Source: Salinicola socius (lineage in GTDB: Bacteria > Pseudomonadota > Gammaproteobacteria > Pseudomonadales > Halomonadaceae). From it: 64,000 bases of DNA. The DNA lies in assembly GCF_001937195.1 (NCBI RefSeq), contig NZ_MSDO01000009.1:124001-188000 (forward strand), given 5' to 3'. Below the pieces are notes generated by a model, which worked only from the letters and a program-made list of their open reading frames with translations, did not search any database and was not told the origin of the DNA. Shown here in pieces: positions 34,600-43,097 of this stretch. The position numbers were made by a program, and so were the translations under genes. Within the stretch, counting starts at the first letter, position 1. Every line of letters begins with the position of its first letter.

Positions 34600-35485
34600 C
34601 CCGTCACGTCATACGCCGTTCAGTCATACGCCGGCCAAGGTCGGTCATTGGATGGCCCGCGTCTGGCAGGCCGGCCGAGAGCGGTTGGCCGACGAATGCA
34701 GACGTCCGCCCTCAGGTACATTGTCGACCGACAGTGGCAAAGTCTATCTGGTCGGGGCCGGTCCGGGGGCGGCGGATCTGCTGACGCTGCGGGCCGCGCG
34801 TCTGATCGAGAGCGCCGAGGCGATCGTCTACGACCGGCTGGTGGGCGAGGATATCCTGGCGCTGCTGCCGCGGGGTTGCGAGCGCTACTACGTCGGCAAG
34901 GCGCGCGGCCACCACAGCGTACCCCAGGCGGAGATAGGCAGCTTGATGGTGCGCCTGGCCCAGGCCGGCAAACGGGTGGTGAGACTGAAAGGCGGTGATC
35001 CGGGCATTTTCGGTCGCATGGGAGAAGAGCTGGCCGCGCTCGCCGAAGCCGGGACCCCGGTGGAAATCGTTCCCGGGATTACCGCCGCGTCCGGTGCCGT
35101 AGCGGCCATGGGGATGCCGCTGACGGATCGTGCCCACGCCCAGCAGGTTCGCTTCATCACTGCGCAGGCCTGTCGCGAAGACCAGGTTCTCGACTGGCGT
35201 GGTTTGGCCCGGCGTGACGAGACGCTGGTGTTCTACATGGGGTTGAGTCGTGTCGAGACCATCTGCCAAGGTCTGACTGGCGCCGGGTTGCCGTCCGACT
35301 GGCCGATCATGCTGATTGCCAACGCCTCGCTACCGCAACAGCAATCCCTGGTCGGTACGCTAGCGGACATGCCGCAACGGCTCGTCGCCAACCCCTTGCC
35401 CTCGCCATGTCTGATCATGGTGGGCAGTGTGGTGGCCATGGCCAACGACCTGGTGGGCCGGGAGACAACGGCCGCCGCTCGCTGA
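34586..35485 (+). CDS. cobA: Uroporphyrinogen-III C-methyltransferase (siroheme synthesis)
   Basis: Transfers two methyl groups from SAM to uroporphyrinogen III, giving precorrin-2, the precursor of siroheme for NirB. It has 299 residues. The core is VYLVGAGPGAADLLTLRAAR (SAM site, about residue 53), YDRLVG, VVRLKGGDPGIFGR and VPGITAASGAVA. Only the methyltransferase domain is present; the CysG dehydrogenase/chelatase half must be encoded elsewhere. The start overlaps the nasA stop by 14 bases. The first 50 residues are an extension with a short HTPFS/HTPAK repeat. Confidence 0.94.
   Translation: MSAYNPSRHTPFSHTPAKVGHWMARVWQAGRERLADECRRPPSGTLSTDSGKVYLVGAGPGAADLLTLRAARLIESAEAIVYDRLVGEDILALLPRGCERYYVGKARGHHSVPQAEIGSLMVRLAQAGKRVVRLKGGDPGIFGRMGEELAALAEAGTPVEIVPGITAASGAVAAMGMPLTDRAHAQQVRFITAQACREDQVLDWRGLARRDETLVFYMGLSRVETICQGLTGAGLPSDWPIMLIANASLPQQQSLVGTLADMPQRLVANPLPSPCLIMVGSVVAMANDLVGRETTAAAR
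34608..34637 (+). repeat. Two 15-bp tandem units at the 5' end of cobA
   Basis: GTCATACGCCG recurs with a 15-base period (34608 and 34623), in frame. Confidence 0.75.
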
Positions 35486-35550
35486 ACGGCGCTAGGCAGG
35501 CCGGCTGACGGCGCGTAGACTCCGCGCCTTTCCCTTCCTCAGGAATGACC

Positions 35551-35892
35551 ATGAGTCAGTTGCCTCCCTGCCCGCAGTGCGGTTCCGAATTCACCTACGA
35601 AGACGCCGGCGTTCTCGTCTGCCCCGAATGTGCCCACGAGTGGACCCTGTCCGAGGCCACGAGTGGTGATATCGACGACCGGCGCGTTACCGATGCGCAT
35701 GGCACGCCGCTCGTGGATGGCGACAGCATCACCGTGATCAAGGATCTGAAGGTCAAGGGGTCTTCCCTGGTGGTGAAAGTCGGCACCAAGGTCAAGAACA
35801 TTCGCCTGGTGGATGGCGACCACGACATCGACTGCAAGATCGACGGCATCGGACCGATGAAACTGAAATCGGAGTTCGTCAAGAAAGCCTGA
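35551..35892 (+). CDS. yjdM: YjdM/PhnA-type zinc-ribbon protein
   Basis: The protein has 113 residues. An N-terminal zinc ribbon ([25 protein letters not shown]) is followed by the PhnA domain ([44 protein letters not shown]). Despite the old name alkylphosphonate utilisation protein, its role is not established. ATG 35551 is chosen over 35545 because the AGGA site then has proper spacing. It stands alone, convergent with narK. Confidence 0.9.
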   Translation: MSQLPPCPQCGSEFTYEDAGVLVCPECAHEWTLSEATSGDIDDRRVTDAHGTPLVDGDSITVIKDLKVKGSSLVVKVGTKVKNIRLVDGDHDIDCKIDGIGPMKLKSEFVKKA

Positions 35893-35939
35893 AACCGGTC
35901 CAGCGCGTCTTTGGGGTATCCGCCAACGTAGAGAACATC

Positions 35940-35965
35940 AAAAAGCCGCCGCCCGAAGGCGGCGG
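35940..35965 (-). terminator. Intrinsic terminator of narK
   Basis: CCGCCGCC/GGCGGCGG 8-bp stem with a 4-base loop and T5 on the minus strand, about 80 bp after the narK stop. Confidence 0.85.
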
Positions 35966-36045
35966 TAAAGATCCCATGGACGTGCGAGGGAGAAGGTCGT
36001 GATGACAGGGCGTGATGACAGGGCGTCATCGAAAAGGAAACGCGC

Positions 36046-37398
36046 TCAACCGGTAGCGGCCTCCTGCTCGACGCGGCGCGCGCCATCCGCTTGACGGTAA
36101 GCGGCGGTCTCGGCGGCTTCGGTCTCCGAGGAGAATTTGACCGTCAGAGCAAATAGCGAGGCGGCGATGACTGTCAGGCCCAGATAGAATAGGCCCTGTT
36201 GATAAGACAACGATTCCGAGCGAAACAGGAAACCGGCGGCCACGGCACCGGCATTGCCTCCGGCACCGACGATCCCCGCGACGGCGCCCATCGCGTTCTT
36301 GTTGATGAAAGGCACAACCCCGAAAGTGGCACCCTCTGCCATCTGTACGAACAGGCTGAACACCAGCATGATGCTGATCGCCACGGCCAGGGTCTGCATC
36401 TGGGCGAAGCCGGTCAGCGCGATGCCCTCGCACAACAGTGCGATGAACAGCCAGCGTACGCGGCCCTTGAGTCCACCGTTGCGCGCGAACAGGTCCGAGA
36501 ACCATCCGCCTAGGGTGCGGGCGAACAGATTCATCAAGCCGAACAACCCCGCGATGAGTCCCGCCGTGGCCAGATCCAGCGAGAAGGTATCGAAGAAGTA
36601 GATCGCGGCGATATTGTTGATGGTGAGCTCGACACCGAAGCAGGCGGCATACACCGCGAACAGCGCCCAGACGCGAATGTCCCTGGCGGCGGCAGTGAAA
36701 CTTTGCAGAGCACCATGTTCCTGTGTAGCCGGAGGGAGTTCACCGCGGGCACGCAGGTCGCTGAAGTTGCCGTCGGGGGCGTCCTGGGTGAAGTGGTAGT
36801 AGGCGAGACCGGTCAGGAACAGCACGATTCCGGGCACGATCATCGCCAGTCGCCAGCCCAGGGTTTCGCTGACGCCCAGCATCAGCACGCCGGAAAACAC
36901 CAGCGGCATCAGGATCTGGGTGGTACCGCCGCCGAGATTGCCCCAGCCGGCGGTCGTGGCGTTGGCGGTCCCGACCACGTTGGGCGCGAACATGACGGTC
37001 GAATGGTATTGGGTGATGACGAAAGAGGCGCCGATCGCGCCGATTGCCAGTCGAGCCAGCAGAAAAGTTTCGAAGCTATCGGCCAGACCGATCAGCATGA
37101 CCGGCAGCGACCCCAGACAGAGCAGCCAGGTATAGGTCTTGCGTGGCCCGAGACGATCGCAGAGCAGTCCGATCACCAGCCGAACGACGACGGTGATCGC
37201 CACGGAAGCGATGATAGTATTGCCGATCTGCGTCTTGGAAAGATCCAGATCATCGCGCACCACGGCCATCAGTGGAGCGATGCCGAACCAGCCGAAGAAA
37301 CAGACGTGAAAGGCGAACCAGGACAGGTGGAAGGCGCGCATCTGCGGTGTGGAGAAACTGAACAGGCGTATCTTGTTGGCCTTGTGACGAATGTTCAT
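36046..37398 (-). CDS. narK: Nitrate/nitrite transporter NarK (MFS, NNP family)
   Basis: The protein has 450 residues and twelve membrane helices. NNP signatures are both present: GTANATTAGWGNLGGG in TM5 and GIVGAGGNAGAVAAGF in TM11, the glycine-rich nitrate motifs. A pore arginine lies in the RLAIGAIGASF/FVITQYH region. It brings nitrate into the cytoplasm for NasA. A 406-bp region upstream contains a sigma54 box, NtrC-like sites, an AACGGC hairpin and an attenuator, so it is controlled like the nas and nir operons. nasR lies upstream in the same direction. Confidence 0.93.
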   Translation of the reverse strand: MNIRHKANKIRLFSFSTPQMRAFHLSWFAFHVCFFGWFGIAPLMAVVRDDLDLSKTQIGNTIIASVAITVVVRLVIGLLCDRLGPRKTYTWLLCLGSLPVMLIGLADSFETFLLARLAIGAIGASFVITQYHSTVMFAPNVVGTANATTAGWGNLGGGTTQILMPLVFSGVLMLGVSETLGWRLAMIVPGIVLFLTGLAYYHFTQDAPDGNFSDLRARGELPPATQEHGALQSFTAAARDIRVWALFAVYAACFGVELTINNIAAIYFFDTFSLDLATAGLIAGLFGLMNLFARTLGGWFSDLFARNGGLKGRVRWLFIALLCEGIALTGFAQMQTLAVAISIMLVFSLFVQMAEGATFGVVPFINKNAMGAVAGIVGAGGNAGAVAAGFLFRSESLSYQQGLFYLGLTVIAASLFALTVKFSSETEAAETAAYRQADGARRVEQEAATG

Positions 37399-37455
37399 GA
37401 CGGAAAGTCGCTCCGGTTCGAGGCGATGACGTCTCGGGTCATCGGTTCATGGCAT

Positions 37456-37512
37456 AAAAAAACGGCGCCCATCGCTCGCCATGGAAACCATGTCGAGCCG
37501 ATGGACGCCGTT
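37456..37512 (-). terminator. Leader attenuator before narK
   Basis: Minus strand: ACGGCGTCCATCGGCTCG arm pairing with CGAGCGATGGGCGCCGT (a few mismatches), then a run of at least six T. It lies 58 bases before the narK start. Confidence 0.85.
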
Positions 37513-37602
37513 GTCCGTTCGTAGAGCGATGAATTCCCCGAGCCAAGTCTTGCTCGAAGTCCATCCTCTCCTGTGATTGTCGATTGTCTTTTCGACGATC
37601 GG

Positions 37603-37624
37603 ATCGGGCCGCCGTTGACCCGAT
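37603..37624 (-). promoter_or_regulatory. Leader hairpin with hexaloop AACGGC, narK
   Basis: ATCGGGTC, loop AACGGC, GGCCCGAT; 8-bp stem with one G-T pair. The predicted transcription start lies within a few bases of its 5' side. Confidence 0.72.
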
Positions 37625-37636
37625 GTCTGGAGATCA

Positions 37637-37652
37637 AGCAGGGAGGGTGCCA
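37637..37652 (-). promoter_or_regulatory. Sigma54 promoter of narK
   Basis: Minus strand TGGCACC-N4-CTGCT with GG/GC spacing of ten bases; two differences from consensus. Confidence 0.7.
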
Positions 37653-37739
37653 GGAATGGGGGTTTTCCTGAGAATCAACAGGATAGTGGCGAACTTCAGA
37701 GGCAGGTACGCCGCAATCTCGAGTGCCCGGCGGCGCTGG

Positions 37740-37786
37740 TGCGGAGTCTTGGTGCAGGGTTTGCGAAGTTGCACCGGGAGGGCGCG
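37740..37786. promoter_or_regulatory. Paired NtrC-like sites upstream of narK
   Basis: 37740-37756 ends in a perfect TTGGTGCA half-site. 37770-37786 begins with a perfect TGCACC half-site. Centres are 30 bp apart and about 100 bp from the sigma54 box. Confidence 0.45.
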
Positions 37787-37804
37787 ACGCCGCACCAGAG
37801 CGGC

Positions 37805-39112
37805 TCAAACGTCATGTCGACTCAGCATATCGGCTAGGTCGATCACGCTTTGCGCCACGCTTGCCAACGGTTTGCTCTGATCCATGGCGGTCTTGCGCAA
37901 CAGCCGATAGGCCTGCTCTTCGGAGAGTTTCTGGTGGGTCATCAACAGACCCTTGGCGCGTTCGATCAGCTTGCGTTCTCGCAGCGTCTTGCGTGTGCTC
38001 TCCAGTTCATCACTGATGCTTTGCAGTCGTGCGCTCTGGGTCTGTACCAGGTCGATCAGCGAACGGCTGAAGCGCGAATCCATGGCATTGGCAGTGATCC
38101 CCTCAAGCTGGGAAGCGACGGGATTTTCTGAAGAGTCCAGTAACAGCGACGGGGTCGCGCTCCACAGTTCGCTGTGCAAGTTGGCCAGTAGCCCGGTCGA
38201 ATCGCGTGCTTCTCGCTTGGCGGTAGCGATCTTGTCCCGACAGGTCGCGTGCAGTTCCTCGATGAGTCGTTCCTCGAGGCCCTGCATGGCATCGATGCGC
38301 AAGGTGGCGATCGCGTACCACTGCTCACCGGGCGACTCCAGATCGGCAGGGAGGGTCGCGTTCTGGCACGCCAGCTCACGTAGCCGCAGGATATCGGCAT
38401 GAACGGGGCGCTCCAACTCCTCTTGCCAGCGTGTCAGCGTGTCGATACTGGCAAATTCCACGAAGGTATCCAGACAGCGCCGCTGTGCATCGATCAGTTG
38501 TCGCATGCTATCGCGATGGGCTGCGTCGAATTCGCCGAGGGTAAAACCGAACGCACCACAGGCACGCTCCTGGCCGGCGAGTTCCTTGCCTTGAATGAAG
38601 TGAAACAGGCATACCAGTGCCCGGGTCACGTCAGCATCGCTGGCGGTATCCGCAGCCTCGAAGATCACCGATAGCAGGTTGCTGATCAAGCGATTGAACA
38701 GGCGCATGGCGTCGTCGGCGGAGACGCGTTGGACGCCGATATCGTCACGGATGCTGGGCAGGGCATCGAACCCGTGCCAGACCGCGGCGACCCGATGGAG
38801 CAGGCGCGCGTCGGCGACATAGCGATTGTCTTGCTTCGCCTCGGGTTGCGTCCAGTTTTCCAGTCGCTGGCGCAGGGATTCCTCGGCGTCGAGACAATCC
38901 TGGATTCGCTTCTGCCGTTGGCCGGCAAAGCGATCGCCTCCCGAAGCCAGGTAGATACAGGACGAGCCGCGTTCGCGCTGCAAAGCATGCACGAAACGGC
39001 TGATATCACCGACGACCGCACAGGTCTCGGCCAAGCGCGAGAGTTGCTCGATTTCGGAGGATTTGGCGGCACACAGCAGCCGCTCGGCAGCGTTTCGAGT
39101 CACGGTATGCAT
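37805..39112 (-). CDS. nasR: Nitrate/nitrite-sensing antiterminator NasR (NIT domain plus ANTAR)
   Basis: An RNA-binding regulator that, on binding nitrate or nitrite, prevents termination in target leaders. It has 435 residues from ATG 39112. The N-terminal NIT domain (PF08376) starts around residue 35 with HALQRERGSSCIYLASGG. The C-terminal ANTAR domain (about 375-425) reads RKLIERAKGLLMTHQKLSEE then AYRLLRKTAMDQSKPLASVA. The architecture and length match Klebsiella NasR. Its proposed targets are the three AACGGC leaders in this window. No sigma54 box or hairpin was found before nasR itself, so it may be expressed constitutively. Confidence 0.93.
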   Translation of the reverse strand: MHTVTRNAAERLLCAAKSSEIEQLSRLAETCAVVGDISRFVHALQRERGSSCIYLASGGDRFAGQRQKRIQDCLDAEESLRQRLENWTQPEAKQDNRYVADARLLHRVAAVWHGFDALPSIRDDIGVQRVSADDAMRLFNRLISNLLSVIFEAADTASDADVTRALVCLFHFIQGKELAGQERACGAFGFTLGEFDAAHRDSMRQLIDAQRRCLDTFVEFASIDTLTRWQEELERPVHADILRLRELACQNATLPADLESPGEQWYAIATLRIDAMQGLEERLIEELHATCRDKIATAKREARDSTGLLANLHSELWSATPSLLLDSSENPVASQLEGITANAMDSRFSRSLIDLVQTQSARLQSISDELESTRKTLRERKLIERAKGLLMTHQKLSEEQAYRLLRKTAMDQSKPLASVAQSVIDLADMLSRHDV

Positions 39113-39396
39113 CCTCTTCCGCCGCACGTGACGACCAGGTGTCCGACGGCGATGATGTCGTCTCTGTTCTTGTCGTGACCTTTGTCGGACCTGCTCTGCC
39201 GCTCGTTCGAGGGAGCGATCTTCAACCAAGGTCTAAACGACTCTACCGCGTACGTCGTATCGACGCACGCGGTAGCGGAAGAAGTGGGTGCGGCTGGAAT
39301 GGCGGAAAGCGTGAATGCGTATAGGCGAGGATGAGCCGCGAACGTGAGTGAGGCCAGGGGTATGACGCGGATTAAATGTGACTCGAAAGTGCTGAC

Positions 39397-39765
39397 TCAG
39401 CGATGGTTTTTGACCTCATACTCACCATCCAGCACGCGTTGGGAGCGTCCGGCGGAGTGGGTATTTCCGGCATGGGCGCCATCGTGATCGGCAGTGCCGC
39501 CGGCATACTGCGCCTGCGAGGCGCGGAACTGCTCGGCGCGCTTTTTCATTCGGTGACGGACGAAGGGCAGCATGGCCCAGCCGATGACGAGAAAGAAAAG
39601 GCCGAGAAAAGTGCCGACGATCAACATGATGCCGAACAGTAGCCAGGTGAACAGCAGGCGAAGACCGCTCGTCCGCTGACTGGGTCGAGTCTGCTGGACC
39701 CGCTCGCGCCATTGCTGCGCGGCACGCCATGCAGCGTTGTCGCTGTGCTGGTGGTTGTCGGTCAT
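39397..39765 (-). CDS. Small membrane protein of unknown function
   Basis: The protein has 122 residues. The N-terminus is polar, followed by one long or two short hydrophobic helices (LLFTWLLFGIMLIVGTFLGL and FFLVIGWAMLPF, about 36-68), a basic RHRMKKRAEQ stretch and a Gly/Ala/His tail ending GEYEVKNHR. AAGGAG precedes ATG. The start overlaps the stop of the upstream PepSY-like gene (ATGA), so the two are coupled. No family is recognised. Confidence 0.7.
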   Translation of the reverse strand: MTDNHQHSDNAAWRAAQQWRERVQQTRPSQRTSGLRLLFTWLLFGIMLIVGTFLGLFFLVIGWAMLPFVRHRMKKRAEQFRASQAQYAGGTADHDGAHAGNTHSAGRSQRVLDGEYEVKNHR

Positions 39766-40265
39766 CCACTTTCTCCTTGGTTGCCGAGATCGCTCACATC
39801 GAGATTGTCAGTACTCAGATCGTCCCGATGCAGGTCGAGATCGAGTTCATGCCGCTGTGCGTTGTAGCCTTCGATCTCGATATGGCCATCACTATCGACC
39901 TCGAGTTCGGCGAAACGTTGCATGCCGCGATTCTGGGCCAGCGCCAATGCCTGCTGCAACTCGTCGCCCGTCAGGCTCCAGTCCGGAGTGGTCGATCTGC
40001 GCTGGCTCTCGCGCATCAAGGTGCCATCGTCCAGCGCCATCGAAACGTCCAGCTCCCAGCCGTCATCGCGCCATCCCTCGATCTCGAACCGGTTGTCTTC
40101 GCTGTCGACATCCAGTTTTTCATAACGATTGAAGCCGTAGCGCTCGGCGCTGTCGAGCAGTGTCTTCAACTGACCGTAGGATAGCGTCGCGTCGCTGGCC
40201 AGTGCTCCTGCGCTCATGCTGCTGCCCAGCGCCACGGCGGGAAGCATCCATAGGTGAGTTTTCAT
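39762..40265 (-). CDS. Periplasmic PepSY-like protein
   Basis: The protein has 167 residues. A signal peptide ends near SAGALASDA (residues 1-25). Two similar acidic modules follow (KLDVDSEDNRFEIEGWRDDGWELDV and ELEVDSDGHIEIEGYNAQRHELDLDL), each like a PepSY repeat. Such small proteins are often encoded next to two-component systems and may bind metals or modulate the sensor. It diverges from another PepSY protein and the two-component pair. GGAG lies before ATG 40265. Confidence 0.75.
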   Translation of the reverse strand: MKTHLWMLPAVALGSSMSAGALASDATLSYGQLKTLLDSAERYGFNRYEKLDVDSEDNRFEIEGWRDDGWELDVSMALDDGTLMRESQRRSTTPDWSLTGDELQQALALAQNRGMQRFAELEVDSDGHIEIEGYNAQRHELDLDLHRDDLSTDNLDVSDLGNQGESG

Positions 40266-40474
40266 GGCAAATCTCCTGATGTTCGATGTCGACAGACATG
40301 CGTCGCGATAGAAGCCGAAATGCGCCGATAGCCATCGTTATACTCGCGATCACCTTGCCCCGAACTGACAGCGGCGTTCATCCGGGGTTCATCGCGCGGC
40401 TTCGAGTTCAGGTGCGTGCGGCGCCGTCTCACGTATTCATGTCGGATTCATCGCCATTGCGGCACACTGCCTGC

Positions 40475-40813
40475 ATGAAAATTCGCAACTCGCTACTGCT
40501 GCTGGTCTTACCGCTGTTGATGAGCGGCGCCCTGGTGCCGGTCAGTGCCGACGGCGACAATTGGCGTGACCTCCACAAGGAGGTCAAGGAAGGACATCTG
40601 GTCGGCATCGGTGCGATCATGGATTGGCTGGAAGCTCGCTACGAGGGCCAGATTCTCGAGGTCGAGCTGGAGCAGGAGGATGGCAGGATCGAATATGAGG
40701 TAGAGATGATCGGCCCGCGAGGGCAGGTCGTCGAATTCGAGTTCGACGCCACCAATGGTGAGCTTCTGAGCGTCGAAGGGGTCAACATCGAGGCGATGAA
40801 GAAGTCGCCGTGA
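40475..40813 (+). CDS. Periplasmic PepSY-domain protein
   Basis: The protein has 112 residues. A signal peptide covers residues 1-25 (ending GALVPVSADG). A single PepSY module follows: GHLVGIGAIMDWLEARYEGQ, ILEVELEQEDGRIEYEVEM, then VVEFEFDATNGELLSVEG. ATG 40475 is set by the signal peptide; the open frame upstream has no coding features. It lies 108 bp before the response regulator gene and is probably cotranscribed with it. Confidence 0.82.
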   Translation: MKIRNSLLLLVLPLLMSGALVPVSADGDNWRDLHKEVKEGHLVGIGAIMDWLEARYEGQILEVELEQEDGRIEYEVEMIGPRGQVVEFEFDATNGELLSVEGVNIEAMKKSP

Positions 40814-40921
40814 GTGTTTTTTCAGCGGCGTTGGCATCGGTGACGTTGAATACGAGTGATGCTGGACGTGGCTCATCGCTGGGCGACGACGCCAGCGACG
40901 CCTTGAATCACGGAGTCGGGA

Positions 40922-41593
40922 ATGAAGGTACTGTTGGTCGAAGACGATGCGGCCCTGGCCAGAGCGCTGGCCGAGGCGTTGGCAGAGGCCGGGTTACTGA
41001 TCGAGACGACGACCACTGGCCGGGAAGCCGATTATCTGGTGCGCACCGAGCGCTACGACGCGATCATTCTCGATCTGGGGCTGCCCGATGGCGATGGCAC
41101 GCGCTGGCTTTCCCAGTGGCGCGAGGATGCGATCGATCTGCCGGTGCTGGTGTTGACGGCACGAGAGCGCTGGTCCGACAAGGCTGCCGGTTTTTCCGCC
41201 GGGGCCGACGATTACGTCGTCAAGCCGTTCGAGACGGCCGAAGTGCTGTTTCGCCTGCGAGCACTGGTCCGGCGGAGTCACGGCCACGCCCACCCGGTGA
41301 TCCGGGTCGGCGAGCTGACCCTGGATACCCATTCGGGCAGTGTCTCGCTGGCCGGACGGCCCATCACTCTGACCGCTCAGGAATCCCGGCTGCTCTCGTA
41401 TCTGATGCACGCCTCGCCGCGGATCGTCAGTCGGGCCGAACTGGTCGAGCACGTCTACAACCGCGATCATGAGCCCGACTCCAATGTCATCGACGTTCAG
41501 ATCAGTCGCCTGCGGCGCAAGTTCGGCCGGGCCAGGATCGAAACGCTGCGGGGCCAGGGTTATCGCCTGGTGGATCTCGAAGCCGCGATTTGA
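40922..41593 (+). CDS. OmpR-family response regulator
   Basis: The protein has 223 residues. The receiver domain has acidic pocket Asp8/Asp9, phosphoacceptor Asp51 (IILDLGLPDGDG), Thr79 and Lys101 (DDYVVKPFE). The winged-helix output domain spans about 130-220 (LTAQESRLLSYLMHAS, VIDVQISRLRRKFG, IETLRGQGYRLV). GGAG precedes ATG. It is similar in form to PhoP/QseB regulators. It is coupled to the sensor kinase downstream through an overlap of the stop with a TTG start, and flanked by PepSY genes. Confidence 0.93.
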   Translation: MKVLLVEDDAALARALAEALAEAGLLIETTTTGREADYLVRTERYDAIILDLGLPDGDGTRWLSQWREDAIDLPVLVLTARERWSDKAAGFSAGADDYVVKPFETAEVLFRLRALVRRSHGHAHPVIRVGELTLDTHSGSVSLAGRPITLTAQESRLLSYLMHASPRIVSRAELVEHVYNRDHEPDSNVIDVQISRLRRKFGRARIETLRGQGYRLVDLEAAI

Positions 41594-43068
41594 AAGGCCA
41601 TTTCTTGAAAATCGACGATTGGAAACGCTGGCGACCACGCTGGACCACACGCATCGCTGAGCGGCTGCGACGGGCGCCGCTGGGCGCGCGTCTGCTGGTC
41701 GCCTCGCTGGTACTGGTCATCGTGCTGCTGCCCCTGGCGGGTGTCGGGTTGAGCTACAACTTCCGGCAATCCGCCACCGCCTCTTTCGACAGCCGCCTCG
41801 AGTCCCTGCTCAATGCGCTGCTGGCCGGTATGCAGGTCGACAATGTCGGCCAGCATCTGCAATTGAATCGCTCGCTGGGCGATGCCCGCTTCGATCGTGT
41901 CTATTCCGGCTGGTACTGGCAGGTAACCGACGGTGGCGATCTCACTCTGACCTCTCGCTCGCTGTGGGATCAGCGCCTGCCGATTCCCGATCATCGGAGC
42001 GGTATCAACGTCTTCGAGGTCGACGGCCCTCGCAACGACGATCTCCGAATGATCGAACGTGACTTGCGCCTGCCGGGGCAGAACGCGGCGATTCATGTGG
42101 CGCTGGCCGGATCGACCACCGAGCTCAACCACGAGGTCGAGCGTTTCGAGCGCCTGCTGATATTGTCGCTGGCCAGTTTCGGCGTGCTGCTGCTGGCGGG
42201 GCTTGCGCTGCAGATGCGCTGGGGGCTGGCGCCTCTGAGACGGATGTCCGCCAACCTGCGAGCGGTGGAGGAGGGCGAGATCGAACGTCTGGATACGCAG
42301 TTGCCGGTGGAACTCAAGGAGCTGGCGCTGGCCATGAACGGCGTGCTCGAGCGTGATCGGCGGTTGATCGAGCGTGGTCGTGCGGCCGCCGGCAATCTGG
42401 CGCATGCGCTGAAGACGCCGGTCAGCGTGCTCAAGACCCTATCTGAACGCTTTCCCGAAGCGCAGCGCCAGCCCATCAATACCGAACTGATCCGCATCGA
42501 CGATGCGGTTCGTCACCATCTGGCGCGGGCGTCGGCCGCGGGGGGCGTGGCATTCTCGGGGCGGGTCTCGATTGGCGACGCGATCGCCCCCGTCGTTCAG
42601 GGGCTGGCCCGCTTGGCCGAACGCCGCGGCATACAGTTCGACGCCGATATCGATCCGAAAGCGGCGGCTCGCATCGATCCGCAGGACATTCAGGAGCTCA
42701 CGGGCAATCTGCTGGAAAACGCGCTGCGCTGGGCCAGCGGCCGCGTCCTGTTCCGGGTCTCTCGAGTGCCGCAGGGCGTGCGTCTGCGAATCGAGGATGA
42801 CGGGCCGGGAATGACTCGTGCCCAAAGCGAGTCGGCGCTGGCGCGGGGCGTGCGGCTGGATGCCCGCGGCTCGGGTCCTGGCCCGGGCGGCTCCGGCGGT
42901 TCCGGGCTGGGGCTGGCGATCGTCGAGGATCTGATGGTGCTGTATGGCGGCACGTTGCGTCTGGAGCGTGCTGCGCTGGGCGGGTTGGCGGCAGATGTGT
43001 GGCTGCCGGCCTCGCCGGTTTCCGCGCAGGCTGGCGAGGCCGCCGGTCAGCCTCCGGTATCCGACTGA
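41590..43068 (+). CDS. Membrane sensor histidine kinase
   Basis: The protein has 492 residues from TTG 41590, which overlaps the regulator stop; another TTG at 41605 is possible. TM1 spans about 33-54, a periplasmic sensor 55-185 and TM2 186-207. A HAMP region and a dimerisation domain follow, with phospho-acceptor His272 in AGNLAHALKTPVSVL. The ATPase domain has N-box TGNLLENAL (about 371-379), DDGPG and a Gly-rich loop GSGPGPGGSGGSGLGLAI, longer than usual. The pattern matches PhoQ-type kinases. The signal is unknown; neighbouring PepSY proteins suggest an envelope or cation stimulus. Confidence 0.9.
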   Translation: MKGHFLKIDDWKRWRPRWTTRIAERLRRAPLGARLLVASLVLVIVLLPLAGVGLSYNFRQSATASFDSRLESLLNALLAGMQVDNVGQHLQLNRSLGDARFDRVYSGWYWQVTDGGDLTLTSRSLWDQRLPIPDHRSGINVFEVDGPRNDDLRMIERDLRLPGQNAAIHVALAGSTTELNHEVERFERLLILSLASFGVLLLAGLALQMRWGLAPLRRMSANLRAVEEGEIERLDTQLPVELKELALAMNGVLERDRRLIERGRAAAGNLAHALKTPVSVLKTLSERFPEAQRQPINTELIRIDDAVRHHLARASAAGGVAFSGRVSIGDAIAPVVQGLARLAERRGIQFDADIDPKAAARIDPQDIQELTGNLLENALRWASGRVLFRVSRVPQGVRLRIEDDGPGMTRAQSESALARGVRLDARGSGPGPGGSGGSGLGLAIVEDLMVLYGGTLRLERAALGGLAADVWLPASPVSAQAGEAAGQPPVSD

Positions 43069-43097
43069 TCGCGAGGGCGTCTTTGCTTGTTTGCGGG

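Larger units (their letters stand above)
37399..37804 (-). promoter_or_regulatory. narK control region
   Basis: A 406-bp non-coding region between nasR and narK. It holds, in transcription order, paired NtrC-like sites, a sigma54 box, the AACGGC hairpin and an attenuator. A short unassigned stretch remains before the narK start. Individual elements are listed separately. Confidence 0.8.
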
